Below, in pieces: positions 8,882 through 16,947 of a stretch of 64,000 bases of DNA. A program made the translations under genes and the position numbers. This DNA comes from Roseovarius bejariae (GTDB taxonomy: Bacteria > Pseudomonadota > Alphaproteobacteria > Rhodobacterales > Rhodobacteraceae), in NCBI RefSeq assembly GCF_009669325.1, contig NZ_SZWE01000001.1, positions 248,402 through 312,401 on the forward strand, written 5' to 3'. The notes beneath the pieces were generated by a model, which worked only from the letters and a program-made list of their open reading frames with translations, did not search any database and was not told the origin of the DNA. Positions within the stretch are counted from its first letter, which is position 1. Every line of letters starts with the position of its first letter.

Positions 8882-9178
8882 TCATACGATGGTCACCGGC
8901 TCTGGATCGTCTCGTTTCACGGCGGTGCCGCTGACCAGCCGGATATCCTCGCTCGGGGCATCGATGCGACGCCCGTGTTCTCGGATGGCGTCCCGGTCGC
9001 GGGCTTCGTAGATGCAGACCGATCCGATGCGGCCATCTTCCTCGGTCACCGCGTAACTGCGGATCCAACGGAGCCGGTCCTTCATTTCCTCGCCGACCTG
9101 AAGTGATTTATCGTTGGTCGTCGCAAGTTCGTCTTCGTTCGACCAGATGCCGTGGCGGCGGATGATGTAGAGATCCAT
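8882..9178 (-). CDS. DUF4242 domain protein
   Basis: A 98-residue protein matching the DUF4242 family from its first residues (MDLYIIRRHGIWSNEDEL) through the paired strands (RWIRSYAV, IGSVCIYEARDRDAIREH). The family has a ferredoxin-like fold; one actinobacterial member binds nickel, but the general function is unknown. The start at 9178 has a strong GAGGAGG site. The longer frame to 9277 lacks one and would add an unrelated leader. It is transcribed divergently from the GlxA-type regulator 150 bases away, so that gap may contain the operator for both. Confidence 0.85.
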   Translation of the reverse strand: MDLYIIRRHGIWSNEDELATTNDKSLQVGEEMKDRLRWIRSYAVTEEDGRIGSVCIYEARDRDAIREHGRRIDAPSEDIRLVSGTAVKRDDPEPVTIV

Positions 9179-9328
9179 CTTTGCCTCCTCTCGTTTTCGT
9201 TTGTGGTCAAAGAATGAACCCTGAGCGAGCGAAATGGCACCGGGTGATACGGACGGATTGCAGGGGGGATCGTGCAAAAGAGCGTAGAGCGGATGAAATT
9301 CCCGCGCCGAAATGGCAGTATGCCATGA

Positions 9329-10330
9329 ATGACGGAGTTCAACGACAAGCTGGACGTCGCGGTCGTTCTCGTCAACGACGGCTACGCGTCGACGGCCGTC
9401 GGGCCGATCGAGGTCTTCTCGGCCGCGGGAACGATGTGGCGCGAGATGTGCGGCGATGATCCCGAACCGCGGTTCCGGGTCACGACGGCATCAATCGACG
9501 GCGCGCCGGTGCGAAGCGCCTATGGGCTGAACATAGCCCCAGACAGGGCCATTGCGGATCTGGGAACGGCCGACCTGATCATGGTTTCCGCCTCCGGCCC
9601 TGTCCCGAACGACTGGATGGCGCGCCACGCCGCGATCCCACCCTGGCTGGCAGAGCGGTATCAGAACGGCACCCGGGTCGCCGGGGTCTGTTCAGGGGTC
9701 GCCTTCCTGGCCGAGGCTGGCCTGCTCGATGGCCGCAGGGCCACGACGCATTGGGGCGTCGCCGACGGGTTCCGGCAAAGATACCCTGATGTCGACTGGC
9801 AGACCGACCTGCTCGTGACCGAGGATGCCGGCCTCTATTGCAGTGGCGGCGTCAATGCCGCGAGCGACCTGAGCCTGCACCTCGTCGAGCGCCTCTGCGG
9901 TCGCACCGTCGCGATCGAGTGCTCGAAGGCGCTGCTCCTCGACATGCCACGACCCGGCCAGTCCGGCTATGCCATGCTGCCGCTGGCGCGACCGCACGAT
10001 GACGAAAAGGTCCGGGATGCCGAGCATCACCTCTCCGAACATTTCGCCCGCGACGTTCCTGTCGAGGAACTCGCGGAACGCGCAGGCATGAGCCGCCGCA
10101 ACCTCGTACGCCGGTTCAAGGAGGCCACCGGCCACATGCCGGGTGTCTACCAGCAGATGCTGCGCGTCGCCGCCGCGCGAAAAATGCTCGAGGACGGCGC
10201 GCCATCCATTCAGCAGGTCGGGCTCTCCGTGGGTTACGAGGATGTTGCCTTCTTCCGCCGCATCTTCAAGCGCCATTGTGGCATCACGCCATCGGCTTAT
10301 CGCGACCGTTTCAGTCCGAACCGCGCATAG
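9329..10330 (+). CDS. GlxA-family AraC-type transcriptional regulator with DJ-1/PfpI-like sensor domain
   Basis: A 333-residue regulator. Residues 1-190 form a DJ-1/PfpI-like domain (DVAVVLVNDGYASTAVGPIEVFSAAG), including the nucleophile-elbow cysteine in GVCSGVAFLA. Residues 225-325 form an AraC double helix-turn-helix (VPVEELAERAGMSRRNLVRRFKEATG and IQQVGLSVGYEDVAFFRRIFKRH). Such proteins usually activate one or a few nearby catabolic or stress genes in response to a small molecule. The divergent DUF4242 gene and the convergent cupin gene are the nearest candidates. The ribosome-binding site before ATG 9329 is weak. Confidence 0.9.
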   Translation: MTEFNDKLDVAVVLVNDGYASTAVGPIEVFSAAGTMWREMCGDDPEPRFRVTTASIDGAPVRSAYGLNIAPDRAIADLGTADLIMVSASGPVPNDWMARHAAIPPWLAERYQNGTRVAGVCSGVAFLAEAGLLDGRRATTHWGVADGFRQRYPDVDWQTDLLVTEDAGLYCSGGVNAASDLSLHLVERLCGRTVAIECSKALLLDMPRPGQSGYAMLPLARPHDDEKVRDAEHHLSEHFARDVPVEELAERAGMSRRNLVRRFKEATGHMPGVYQQMLRVAAARKMLEDGAPSIQQVGLSVGYEDVAFFRRIFKRHCGITPSAYRDRFSPNRA

Positions 10331-10355
10331 GCCCGTGACTTGGAAGGGCAGCACG

Positions 10356-10376
10356 GGCTCCTCCCGGGGAAGAGCC
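10356..10376. terminator. Possible bidirectional terminator between convergent genes
   Basis: An inverted repeat (ggctcctccc / gggaagagcc, one mismatch) lies between the convergent GlxA-type regulator and cupin genes. The T-run after it is weak on both strands, so it is only a plausible terminator. Confidence 0.35.
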
Positions 10377-10416
10377 TGCGGTTTATCTTGTCCTGCGGCC
10401 GGGCCTCTGGAATACG

Positions 10417-10782
10417 TTACGAATGCGGGTCTGGGGCTTCAAAGAGGAACATCTCGACGCGCTCGTCGCCCTCGACATAGGCGTCGTGACCCGGCGGGAT
10501 CTCGAAGAAGTCGCCTTTCGTGATTGGCATTTCCTCTCCGCTCTCGACCATGCGAACCACAAGCCGACCGGACATGCAGTAGCCCGTGTGGTGCATCGGG
10601 CATGTGTCCGGATGACCGAGGAGCGATTCCTCGTCCGCCTCCCATGTCCAGCCAGGTTCGAACACGGCGTGCATGCCGGTCGACCCCTGTGCTGTCTTCA
10701 TGATGTCGATACCCCCGCGGTCCTTCATATCAAGCCGGTCATCGGGGCGCTCGAAGCGGTGGGTTTCGGTGGTGTTCGTCAT
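10417..10782 (-). CDS. Cupin-domain protein
   Basis: A 121-residue single-domain cupin. The core is visible as MHAVFEPGWTWEAD, then HPDTCPMHHTGYCMSGRLVVRM, then ITKGDFFEIPPGHDAYVEGDE, which are the two half-barrel motifs with His residues positioned to bind metal. The start at 10782 (MTNTTETHRF) follows an AGGCAGGA site; the longer frame to 10815 is less likely. Small cupins of this type serve as dioxygenases, isomerases or ligand binders, and the substrate is not evident. It lies in the block of small enzymes between the two IS110 copies. Confidence 0.82.
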   Translation of the reverse strand: MTNTTETHRFERPDDRLDMKDRGGIDIMKTAQGSTGMHAVFEPGWTWEADEESLLGHPDTCPMHHTGYCMSGRLVVRMVESGEEMPITKGDFFEIPPGHDAYVEGDERVEMFLFEAPDPHS

Positions 10783-10844
10783 GTTTGTCCTGCCTTTCAG
10801 CGCCCCGGCTCCCAAGAACCTGGGCCTTTATGCGTGAGTCATTT

Positions 10845-11016
10845 CGAGCTTCTGGGACAAGAGGATCCCCTTGACCTCGCCGCAGCGAAGAGATCGCACA
10901 TGTGCTGCTCGATCACCTCGGCCATATTCGTCGACGATCCGGCGGTTGCCGGCGGCGCTTCAAAGGCGCAGGTAAAGCGTCGCGATCTTTAAGTTTTCGG
11001 CGACGTCGCTTTTCAT
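10845..11016 (-). pseudogene. Possible remnant of a short gene, frameshifted
   Basis: On the minus strand an ATG at 11016 follows a very good GAGAGGAGG site but runs only 18 codons (MKSDVAENLKIATLYLRL). In the next frame the sequence continues openly for about 45 codons (AFEAPPATAG, MAEVIEQHMCDLFAA). A single indel near 10965 would join them into a protein of about 60 residues. I do not recognise it, and it may be chance. Confidence 0.25.
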
Positions 11017-11049
11017 GGGTCCTCCTCTCCCGTCCGTCGGGGGAACCGC

Positions 11050-11271
11050 TCAGGCGGGTTCAGACTGCTTCGCCCTGACGTCCTTGGCGGTCATCGGTTT
11101 GCCGCCGATAGCCCACTCGCCGCTGGCGATTTCCTGTACCCTGACCCATGTGACGCCACGCATGGCCTCGCCTTCGACGCCGACCATCGCTTCAGTCACG
11201 TCGCGGATCATCCGCTGTTTCTGGTCTTCATCGAAGACGCCTTCGATCAGTTCGATATCGACAAGGGGCAT
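11050..11271 (-). CDS. 4-oxalocrotonate tautomerase family protein
   Basis: A 73-residue protein of typical family size. Pro directly follows the initiator Met (MPLVDIELIEGVF), the position of the catalytic N-terminal proline base. The helix DEDQKQRMIRDVTEAMV and strand WVRVQEIASGEWAIGG follow the family pattern. The start at 11271 has a GGAAGGAG site and exposes Pro1; the longer frame to 11316 would bury it. The enzyme likely tautomerises or dehalogenates a small unsaturated acid. It is divergent from the HxlR regulator, which may control it. Confidence 0.88.
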   Translation of the reverse strand: MPLVDIELIEGVFDEDQKQRMIRDVTEAMVGVEGEAMRGVTWVRVQEIASGEWAIGGKPMTAKDVRAKQSEPA

Positions 11272-11357
11272 GGTTCCACTCCTTCCGTTGCAGTTTCGAT
11301 GATACGACACTCTCACGGACGGATCGGACTGGCCAAGTTCAGCAAATGGAGCAAACC

Positions 11358-11376
11358 CACTACACTATGTGAAGTG
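11358..11376. promoter_or_regulatory. Inverted repeat, candidate HxlR operator
   Basis: An 8+3+8 inverted repeat, cactacac-tat-gtgaagtg, with one mismatch. It lies in the divergent gap between the tautomerase and HxlR-type genes, 46 bases before the latter's ATG. HxlR regulators bind such dyads as dimers, so it is a natural candidate operator for both genes. Confidence 0.45.
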
Positions 11377-11422
11377 GACGCACGTGCGGGAGGCATGTTT
11401 GAATTGCGATGGAGGATCCGAG

Positions 11423-12142
11423 ATGCCAGATTCGAATTATCCGAAATTTTGCCCCGTCGCTATGGCCGCAAGCCTGCTCGAGCCGCGCTGGACGATGCTG
11501 CTTCTCGCGGAAATGTGGTCCGGCTCTACCCGTTTCAACGAGATCCAGAGAGGGGTTCCCGGTATGTCGCCGGGGCTTTTGTCGAAACGCCTTAAAGAGC
11601 TCGAGGCCAACGGGCTTATTCGGAAGAAGACAGAAGGACCGGGCGACCACGCGGAGTACGTCACGACGGCCATGGCCGACGAGGCCGGGCCACTGATCCG
11701 TGGGCTCGGCGAGTGGGCGCACCGAAACATTGACAGTGAGGTCTCGCTCCAGGACCTCGATGCGCAATTGCTGATGTGGAACATCCGGCGAAAGATCGAC
11801 CAGCTTGAACTCCCTCGGCGGAAATGCGTCATCCAGTTCATCCTCGAACAACCACCCGAAGAGAAGGTCAATTACTGGCTGCTGTCCAAGCCCGGCGAGG
11901 AAACCGACCTCTGCTTCACCGATCCGAAGCATGAGGTCGATCTGTTCGTCGCCTGCGACCTCCGGGCGCTCACCGCGGCATGGATGGGGCATTCGACCTT
12001 CGATGCCGAGATTGCGGCCGACAGGATCTGCCTGACTGGCGACGAGCTGATGGCCCGGACACTGACCAGGTGGCTGGTGCGGAGCAGCTACGCCGATGTT
12101 ACGGATTACGGGCCCTCTGAAAGCCGATGGAATGTCGTGTAA
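11423..12142 (+). CDS. HxlR-family winged-helix regulator with C-terminal SCP2-like domain
   Basis: A 239-residue regulator. The N-terminal half is the HxlR DNA-binding domain: CPVAMAASLLEPRWTMLLLAEM, then FNEIQRGVPGMSPGLLSKRLKELEANGLI, then the wing region AEYVTTAMADEAGPLI. A cysteine stands at the usual HxlR redox position (FCPV). The C-terminal 100 residues (KVNYWLLSKPGEETDLCF through DRICLTGDELMARTL) look like the SCP2-like sterol-carrier fold often fused to this type, perhaps a ligand sensor. The start at 11423 follows GGAGG; the frame open from 11369 lacks a site. It is divergent from the tautomerase gene, with a dyad between them. Confidence 0.88.
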   Translation: MPDSNYPKFCPVAMAASLLEPRWTMLLLAEMWSGSTRFNEIQRGVPGMSPGLLSKRLKELEANGLIRKKTEGPGDHAEYVTTAMADEAGPLIRGLGEWAHRNIDSEVSLQDLDAQLLMWNIRRKIDQLELPRRKCVIQFILEQPPEEKVNYWLLSKPGEETDLCFTDPKHEVDLFVACDLRALTAAWMGHSTFDAEIAADRICLTGDELMARTLTRWLVRSSYADVTDYGPSESRWNVV

Positions 12143-12236
12143 AACCAAATTGACCATCGTCTCCGGCTCGGACAAGGGGACACCCGGCTATGACAGCGGG
12201 GCTTGAAAGAGGCCCAGCCGTATCAACAGCCACAAG

Positions 12237-13037
12237 TCAGGCACGCCGTGCGATTGCCGTCACAAAAGGGTTGAAACCATACAGCGTACCGGCGTCGATA
12301 CGACGCTTGCATTCGGCGATGAGCGCGTCCGCGAGCGGCTGTCCGATGATCCCGTCCGCGACGAGGTGACCGGTTGCGAACCGCGTCCACACCGGGCCGC
12401 CGTGGCCCTCCAGGTCCAGCCTGGTTTCGGTCCGGAAAACTTCGGTCTCGAAGCCGGTCTCGACGAGGAGCGGCCGAAGACGCGTTACAAGCCACGGATC
12501 AGTCACGAAGTTCCGTGTAAACCCGATGGCACAGGCTTCGAGCGGATCGTCCGGGCTGAGTGCCAGCGAAAGCCGTGAGAAATCGGCGTCGCACACGACG
12601 AGTTGGCCGTCGCGGCGCAAAGCGCGGAATGCCTCGGCAAGCAGGTTCTCGGGCGCCGCGACATGACTCAATACCGTGTGCAGGATCACAGTATCCACCG
12701 ATTCCGCATCCACCGGCTGCTGGGTGCCGTCACAGGTCTCGAAACGCAGATTCGGTAGCTCCTTCGCGCGGGTGCGCGCGTCCGCAACAAGTTCCGCGGC
12801 CGGATCGGTCCCGATTACCTTTGTACCAGGACTGTGGCGCGCGGCGGCCCGTGCCACAGGACCGGTGCCGCAGCCGATCTCCAGCAGCGTGCCCTCCTCG
12901 GGCCAGTCGAGTTCGGCGAAATAGCGCGCGATGATCTCGTTCATCGCGGGATCTTCGGCTCTGTCTTCCAGCGCGTCGATGATCTGGCCGATCATCTCGT
13001 CGCCCGCGGCGGATACATTCTGAAACGGGTCGGGCAT
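12237..13037 (-). CDS. Class I SAM-dependent methyltransferase
   Basis: A 266-residue methyltransferase. Motif I is LLEIGCGTGPVARAAA, followed by an acidic ribose-binding residue in VIGTDPAAEL, a motif-II-like DTVILHTVLSHV, and LRRDGQLVVCDADF. The substrate-binding C-terminus (FVTDPWLVTRLRPLLVETGFETEVF) resembles ubiquinone/menaquinone-type or arsenite-type methyltransferases only in general plan, so the substrate is unknown. The start at 13037 follows AAAGGAG; the longer frame to 13271 would run into the next gene. It lies 64 bases downstream of the NTF2-like gene on the same strand, so the two are probably co-transcribed. Confidence 0.87.
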   Translation of the reverse strand: MPDPFQNVSAAGDEMIGQIIDALEDRAEDPAMNEIIARYFAELDWPEEGTLLEIGCGTGPVARAAARHSPGTKVIGTDPAAELVADARTRAKELPNLRFETCDGTQQPVDAESVDTVILHTVLSHVAAPENLLAEAFRALRRDGQLVVCDADFSRLSLALSPDDPLEACAIGFTRNFVTDPWLVTRLRPLLVETGFETEVFRTETRLDLEGHGGPVWTRFATGHLVADGIIGQPLADALIAECKRRIDAGTLYGFNPFVTAIARRA

Positions 13038-13101
13038 CACAAATCTCCTTTCTTCGCAGAATTTGGTTTCGTGGGTTGAAGTTGAGGATGTAGGACAGAG
13101 G

Positions 13102-13473
13102 TTAGCCGATCGTAGCCCAGGACTTGCAGGTGATCCGCCAGCCGTCGGGAGACCGCACGAGCGTGAAAAATTCGCGCGCATCGCCGCCGAAAAAGTCTCG
13201 CTCATACACACGCGCCAAGGCGACATCGCCGGCAATTTCCACGTCCTCAATCTCGACGCGGTGGTCTGCACCCGTCGCGCCTGGCTCCAATTCTGCGGCG
13301 GCCCAGTCGAACAGCGACTCGATCGGGGCGGCCATCAGGTCATCGCCAAAGTCACCGAACATGTTGGCGTGATCATGGAAGGCGGATCTGAGCAGTGCGA
13401 TATCGGCGGTGCGCAGGCCCTCCACGTAGCGGTCGATGGTATCGCGGATCGGGGTCTCGTCGTTTGTCTGCAT
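13102..13473 (-). CDS. SnoaL/NTF2-like protein
   Basis: A 123-residue protein with the plan of the NTF2-like superfamily: an N-terminal helix (IRDTIDRYVEGLRTADIALLRSAFHDHA), a short loop (MFGDFGDD), and antiparallel strands (DHRVEIEDVEIAGDVALARVYERDFF, REFFTLVRSPDGWRITCKSW). Members are isomerases, cyclases or ligand carriers. No catalytic set can be assigned here. The start at 13473 follows CAGGAGG. It lies between the SARP-type regulator upstream and the methyltransferase downstream on the same strand, 70 bases after the regulator's stop. Confidence 0.82.
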   Translation of the reverse strand: MQTNDETPIRDTIDRYVEGLRTADIALLRSAFHDHANMFGDFGDDLMAAPIESLFDWAAAELEPGATGADHRVEIEDVEIAGDVALARVYERDFFGGDAREFFTLVRSPDGWRITCKSWATIG

Positions 13474-13543
13474 CGTGTTGTCCTCCTGTTCTCGATCTTT
13501 CGACACCCTGGAGGGAAACCGATTCGCGTCGGAAAATCGTTGG

Positions 13544-15475
13544 TCAGCCTGCGAGCCCGGCTGCGCGCAGGGTGTCGGCAAGCGCCCCAGATATGTGCTG
13601 ATCGCGGAACCCGAGCGGCGTCACAAGATCGCCTACCCGTGCATCGGGTGCCAGGTCGTAGAGTGCGCGAATCTCCGCACCCACCCGGTCCGTTTCGCCC
13701 AATCGCATGAGCGCGGCAATTTCGAAAGCCTTGCTTTGCTCATTGGGCTGTGACATCCGGCTGAACACCACGCATGCGGCACGGAAGCTCCCTTGAAGAT
13801 ATCGCGCCATACCGAGGCCCCAGAAGTACCAGTCGGGGTAAAACGGGTTCAGCCGCATGGCACGCTCCAGTCGCGCGACCGCTTCTTCCGTCCGGCCCTC
13901 GAACATTAACGGCCATGCGCTGTTGGCCAAGGCATCGGAGTTGTTGGGATTGAGCTCGAGCGCCCGGTCGAAACAGTCGAGCGCCGCGCCGTTGTCTCCG
14001 GCGACAAGAAAGGCGGCCCCGCGTGCCCAGTGCGCGAAGTCGAGATCTGGATCGAGTTGCACTGACCTCCGGGCACTCTGCTCGGTCCGTGCCAAGGCCT
14101 CCGCGGGATCGTCCGCCCACCCCAGATACACCTCGAAGAACCACGTCCAGGCGAGCCAGCCATGCGCCGGCGCTGAATTCGGGGAGAGCTCCAATGCCTT
14201 CTCAAAATGACCGCGTGCGGCGCGCATTTCGTCCTTCAGAAACTTCTCCTTCAGCATCATCCCGCGCATGAGGTGGTCATGGGCATCGAGGTCGGTTTCG
14301 GACTTCGCCTTGGCGATCCGTGCCTCGTTGCGCTGTACGATTCCCTTGTAGCCGCGCAATGCGGCCACGATTTGTGATACCGCCTCGTCCTGGACGCTCA
14401 GCATCGATCCGCGAGCCCGATCGTACCGCTCGCTCCAAACCACGGTGTTGCGCGGTCCATCGACAAGTTCGACATCGAGCCGCAGCCTTTCTTCATCCAG
14501 CCGGACCCGGCCCTGCAGCAGGTAGCGCACCCCCAGTTCCCCCGCGATCTCGGCCGCACCAAGCATCGAGTCCCGATAGGTGTCGGCCGAGTCGCCAGCC
14601 ACGACGAACAAGGTCCGATCCCGGGCCAAAGCGGTGCGCACATCCGCGGCCAGCCCGTCGACCAGGTGCGCCTTGTCCCCGCCGGTCAGGTCCGAAAACG
14701 GCATGACGACGATAGAGGGTTTATCCGGCCGGATGAGCGTCGCCGGCGGCAAGCGCTCGTCGGCCCGACGGATATGATCTGCCAGTCTTTCCGTCGCGGC
14801 TTCCGGCTTGGCCCCCAGGTCTTCCGACAGCGCGTTGCAAAAAGACGCGTAGTGCCGCAGCGCATCCGCTCTTCGGCCGAGCCCGCTCAATGCGCGCATC
14901 GCGCCTCGGCAGCCCAGTTCGCTCAGGGGATCGAGGACCATGATCTGTTCGGCCGCGCCGAGCGCCGCCGCGAAACGACCCTCCCTGAGGACTGCCTCCA
15001 TAGACGCAACTGCTCTGGCCACCGCTGCCTCGCGCAACCACGCCCGCTCTTGTGCGCACCACTGGTCGAAATTAGGTGTGTCAATCTCCAGCCCGACAAG
15101 GAAATCACCGCCTGTTTGAGCAGCTCGACCGTCACCGCATTTGAACTCGGTAGTGATCGCTTCAGGATTCAACGAAATCCGATCGCGCGACTGCCGGACG
15201 ATCTCGTTGGTACTCGACCGAATTGCGCTGCGCATCTCGTGCAGCGTTCCTCTTAAAGCCTGGCGCGCATCCCGGTCCGGTTTGCCTGGCCAGAACAGCT
15301 CCGACAAATGTCCGCGAGCTGCGCCATTTTCTCCCGCACGGGCAAGATAGACAAACAGCGCAAGTGCCTTCCGCGTCGGGAACCGGACCGTCGCTCCTTC
15401 AGCATCGAAAACCTGTGGTCGATCCCACAAGCGAAGCAAAAGTGAAGTATGGTCATCGGAAGTGCGACCCAACAT
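13544..15475 (-). CDS. SARP-type regulator with BTAD, TolB-like and TPR domains
   Basis: A 643-residue multi-domain regulator. Residues 1-115 are an OmpR-like winged helix of the SARP type (LLLRLWDRPQVF, RKALALFVYLA, ARQALRGTLHEMRSAI). Residues 125-235 are a bacterial transcriptional activation domain of helical repeats. Residues 250-365 match the TolB-like N-terminal fold found in CadC-type and adenylate-cyclase-like regulators (PSIVVMPFSDLTGG, GVRYLLQGRVRL). Residues 390-600 hold TPR units (ARGHFEKALELSPNSAPAHGWLA, ALDCFDRALELNPNNSDALANSA). It probably activates the NTF2-like and methyltransferase genes just downstream. The start at 15475 has only a weak site. Confidence 0.85.
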   Translation of the reverse strand: MLGRTSDDHTSLLLRLWDRPQVFDAEGATVRFPTRKALALFVYLARAGENGAARGHLSELFWPGKPDRDARQALRGTLHEMRSAIRSSTNEIVRQSRDRISLNPEAITTEFKCGDGRAAQTGGDFLVGLEIDTPNFDQWCAQERAWLREAAVARAVASMEAVLREGRFAAALGAAEQIMVLDPLSELGCRGAMRALSGLGRRADALRHYASFCNALSEDLGAKPEAATERLADHIRRADERLPPATLIRPDKPSIVVMPFSDLTGGDKAHLVDGLAADVRTALARDRTLFVVAGDSADTYRDSMLGAAEIAGELGVRYLLQGRVRLDEERLRLDVELVDGPRNTVVWSERYDRARGSMLSVQDEAVSQIVAALRGYKGIVQRNEARIAKAKSETDLDAHDHLMRGMMLKEKFLKDEMRAARGHFEKALELSPNSAPAHGWLAWTWFFEVYLGWADDPAEALARTEQSARRSVQLDPDLDFAHWARGAAFLVAGDNGAALDCFDRALELNPNNSDALANSAWPLMFEGRTEEAVARLERAMRLNPFYPDWYFWGLGMARYLQGSFRAACVVFSRMSQPNEQSKAFEIAALMRLGETDRVGAEIRALYDLAPDARVGDLVTPLGFRDQHISGALADTLRAAGLAG

Positions 15476-15615
15476 GACTCAAAACTCTAACAAATCCAGC
15501 GGCTGCAGGCCAAGTACGGTTCGGTTTGGCCGAGAGTTTGTGCGGCAAGGCCTGTACCGTCGGCGGATATGATCCCTGTTGCAGTTTGCAATGTCTTGTG
15601 TGGATAGCTCCTGCA

Positions 15616-15847
15616 TAGCAAGACATTTTTGAACCTAATTTAGCACTGGTCAGAAGCAGACGTGTGTCCGGCCTGTTTGCGCGGCGCACACGGCCGCTGG
15701 CCCTGATGGTTTCCGCAAACCAAGTCCCAAACCGGTTCTCGGACTATTGGTTGCCCCTGAAATTCGACGGGGTGTCTCGGCTGACGGGCTGACTGTACTC
15801 CATCATTTAAATGGTCTTGCTGTCTCGTGTGTTCTGTTCTCCCTTAG
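15616..15847 (-). ncRNA. Candidate IS110 bridge RNA region, copy 2
   Basis: This is the counterpart of 7321-7543. The same nested hairpin is present (GGCC 15670-15673 with 15699-15702; GCGG 15681-15684 with CCGC 15694-15697), but the loop is 9 bases instead of 6 and differs in sequence. Conserved blocks alternate with diverged ones, as expected if guide loops differ between elements. Strand and ends are inferred. Confidence 0.45.
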
Positions 15848-16855
15848 TTATGCAGTGCGCGGTCTGTAATATTCATTCTTGGTCAAGACTGCCCAAATGA
15901 TCCGCGCTGTCTTGTTCGCCATTGCTACAGTGGCAAGACGAACGGGCTTTCTATCAATCAGGGCTTGCGCCCACGGGTCAGCACGTTCCGGATGTGTCTT
16001 CATCTGCCTCAATCGCGAGGTCATTCCCGTGACCAGCAGCCGTCTGATGTATCGGTCCCCCATCTTTGAGATACGGCCCAGCCTTTCCTTGCCACCGCTT
16101 GAGCGGTTGAGTGGGGTCAGACCCAGCCAGGCTGCAAATTCGCGACCGTTCCTGAACTGGCTGGCATCACCTGCTGTTGCAACGATTGCTGACGCAGTCA
16201 CTGGACCAACGCCCGGGATCGTGCGCAGCAACATCACGCGCGGGTCTTGCTTGGCCTGAAGCCGCATGTGCATCTCGTACCAACGGACGCGAAGGTGCAA
16301 AGCGACAAGTTGGTTGCTCAGATTGGCAAGCACATCAATTGCAACATCGGGAATGCCTGGCTTGTCGCCATCCAGAACGCCCTTCGCGAACTTGATCGCG
16401 CTGCCAACCCCTTGTGCAATCACTATGCCAAACTCGGACAGCAAACCTCGCAGCATATTGCTGAGCTGCGTTCTATGCTTGACGATCAGATCACGGGCGC
16501 GGTGGAGAAACAAGACGCCTTGCTGCTCTTCAGATTTTATTGCGACAAAACGTATTGTCGGACGCGTCACCGCTTCGCAGATGGCTGCAGCATCAACCGC
16601 ATCGGATTTACCCCACTTCACATACATCGCTGGTATCAGACGCACATCATGGCCCAGCTTGCTCAGTTGCCGTGCCCAGTGGTGGCTGGAACCGCAAGCT
16701 TCCATTCCGACCAGGCAGGGTGGAAGTTTCTCAAAGAATGCGATCAATTGCGCTCGTCGCAGAGCTTGGTTGAAAACAACATCGCCATTCTCGCTGATGC
16801 CGTGGACCTGAAAGATGTTTTTGGCCAAATCGAGGCCGACTGTTGTAACCTGCAT
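15848..16855 (-). CDS. IS110-family transposase, copy 2 (4-residue deletion)
   Basis: A 335-residue DEDD recombinase clearly related to copy 1. Asp9 (GLDLAK), Glu52 (GMEAC), Asp85 and Asp88 (KSDAVDAAA) are all present, and the serine region (NRSSGGKERLG) is intact. Compared with copy 1 and the family plan (YVKPYVK before the DxxD pair), four residues PYVK are missing, as expected from slippage between the two YVK codon triplets. The conserved Glu after the DxxD pair (DAEAI) is Ala here. The frame is otherwise complete. Activity is uncertain because the deletion lies just before two catalytic acids. Confidence 0.88.
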   Translation of the reverse strand: MQVTTVGLDLAKNIFQVHGISENGDVVFNQALRRAQLIAFFEKLPPCLVGMEACGSSHHWARQLSKLGHDVRLIPAMYVKWGKSDAVDAAAICEAVTRPTIRFVAIKSEEQQGVLFLHRARDLIVKHRTQLSNMLRGLLSEFGIVIAQGVGSAIKFAKGVLDGDKPGIPDVAIDVLANLSNQLVALHLRVRWYEMHMRLQAKQDPRVMLLRTIPGVGPVTASAIVATAGDASQFRNGREFAAWLGLTPLNRSSGGKERLGRISKMGDRYIRRLLVTGMTSRLRQMKTHPERADPWAQALIDRKPVRLATVAMANKTARIIWAVLTKNEYYRPRTA

Positions 16856-16947
16856 TGGGTAGCTCCTCTCATAAGCAGTCTATAACAACTGCAGTATGGC
16901 GCATTGCGACGCCGGGTGGAGCAGGAGCTATCCACCCCATCCGGTTC

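Larger units (their letters stand above)
15597..16940 (-). mobile_element. IS110-family element (IS1111-type), copy 2
   Basis: An element of about 1.34 kb, in the same orientation as and homologous to copy 1. The 14-base subterminal inverted repeats are perfect within the copy: tggatagctcctgc at 15601-15614 and its complement at 16921-16934. They differ from copy 1 by the same base change in both arms. It contains one transposase and about 230 bases of non-coding DNA downstream of it (15615-15847). Its right end lies only 7 bases from the start of an IS5-type element. Confidence 0.85.

Noticed and set aside
7302..16940. Composite transposon bounded by the two IS110 copies
   Set aside because: The copies are diverged, probably inactive, and IS110 elements do not mobilise flanked DNA in the classical way. 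The block is described as IS-flanked only.
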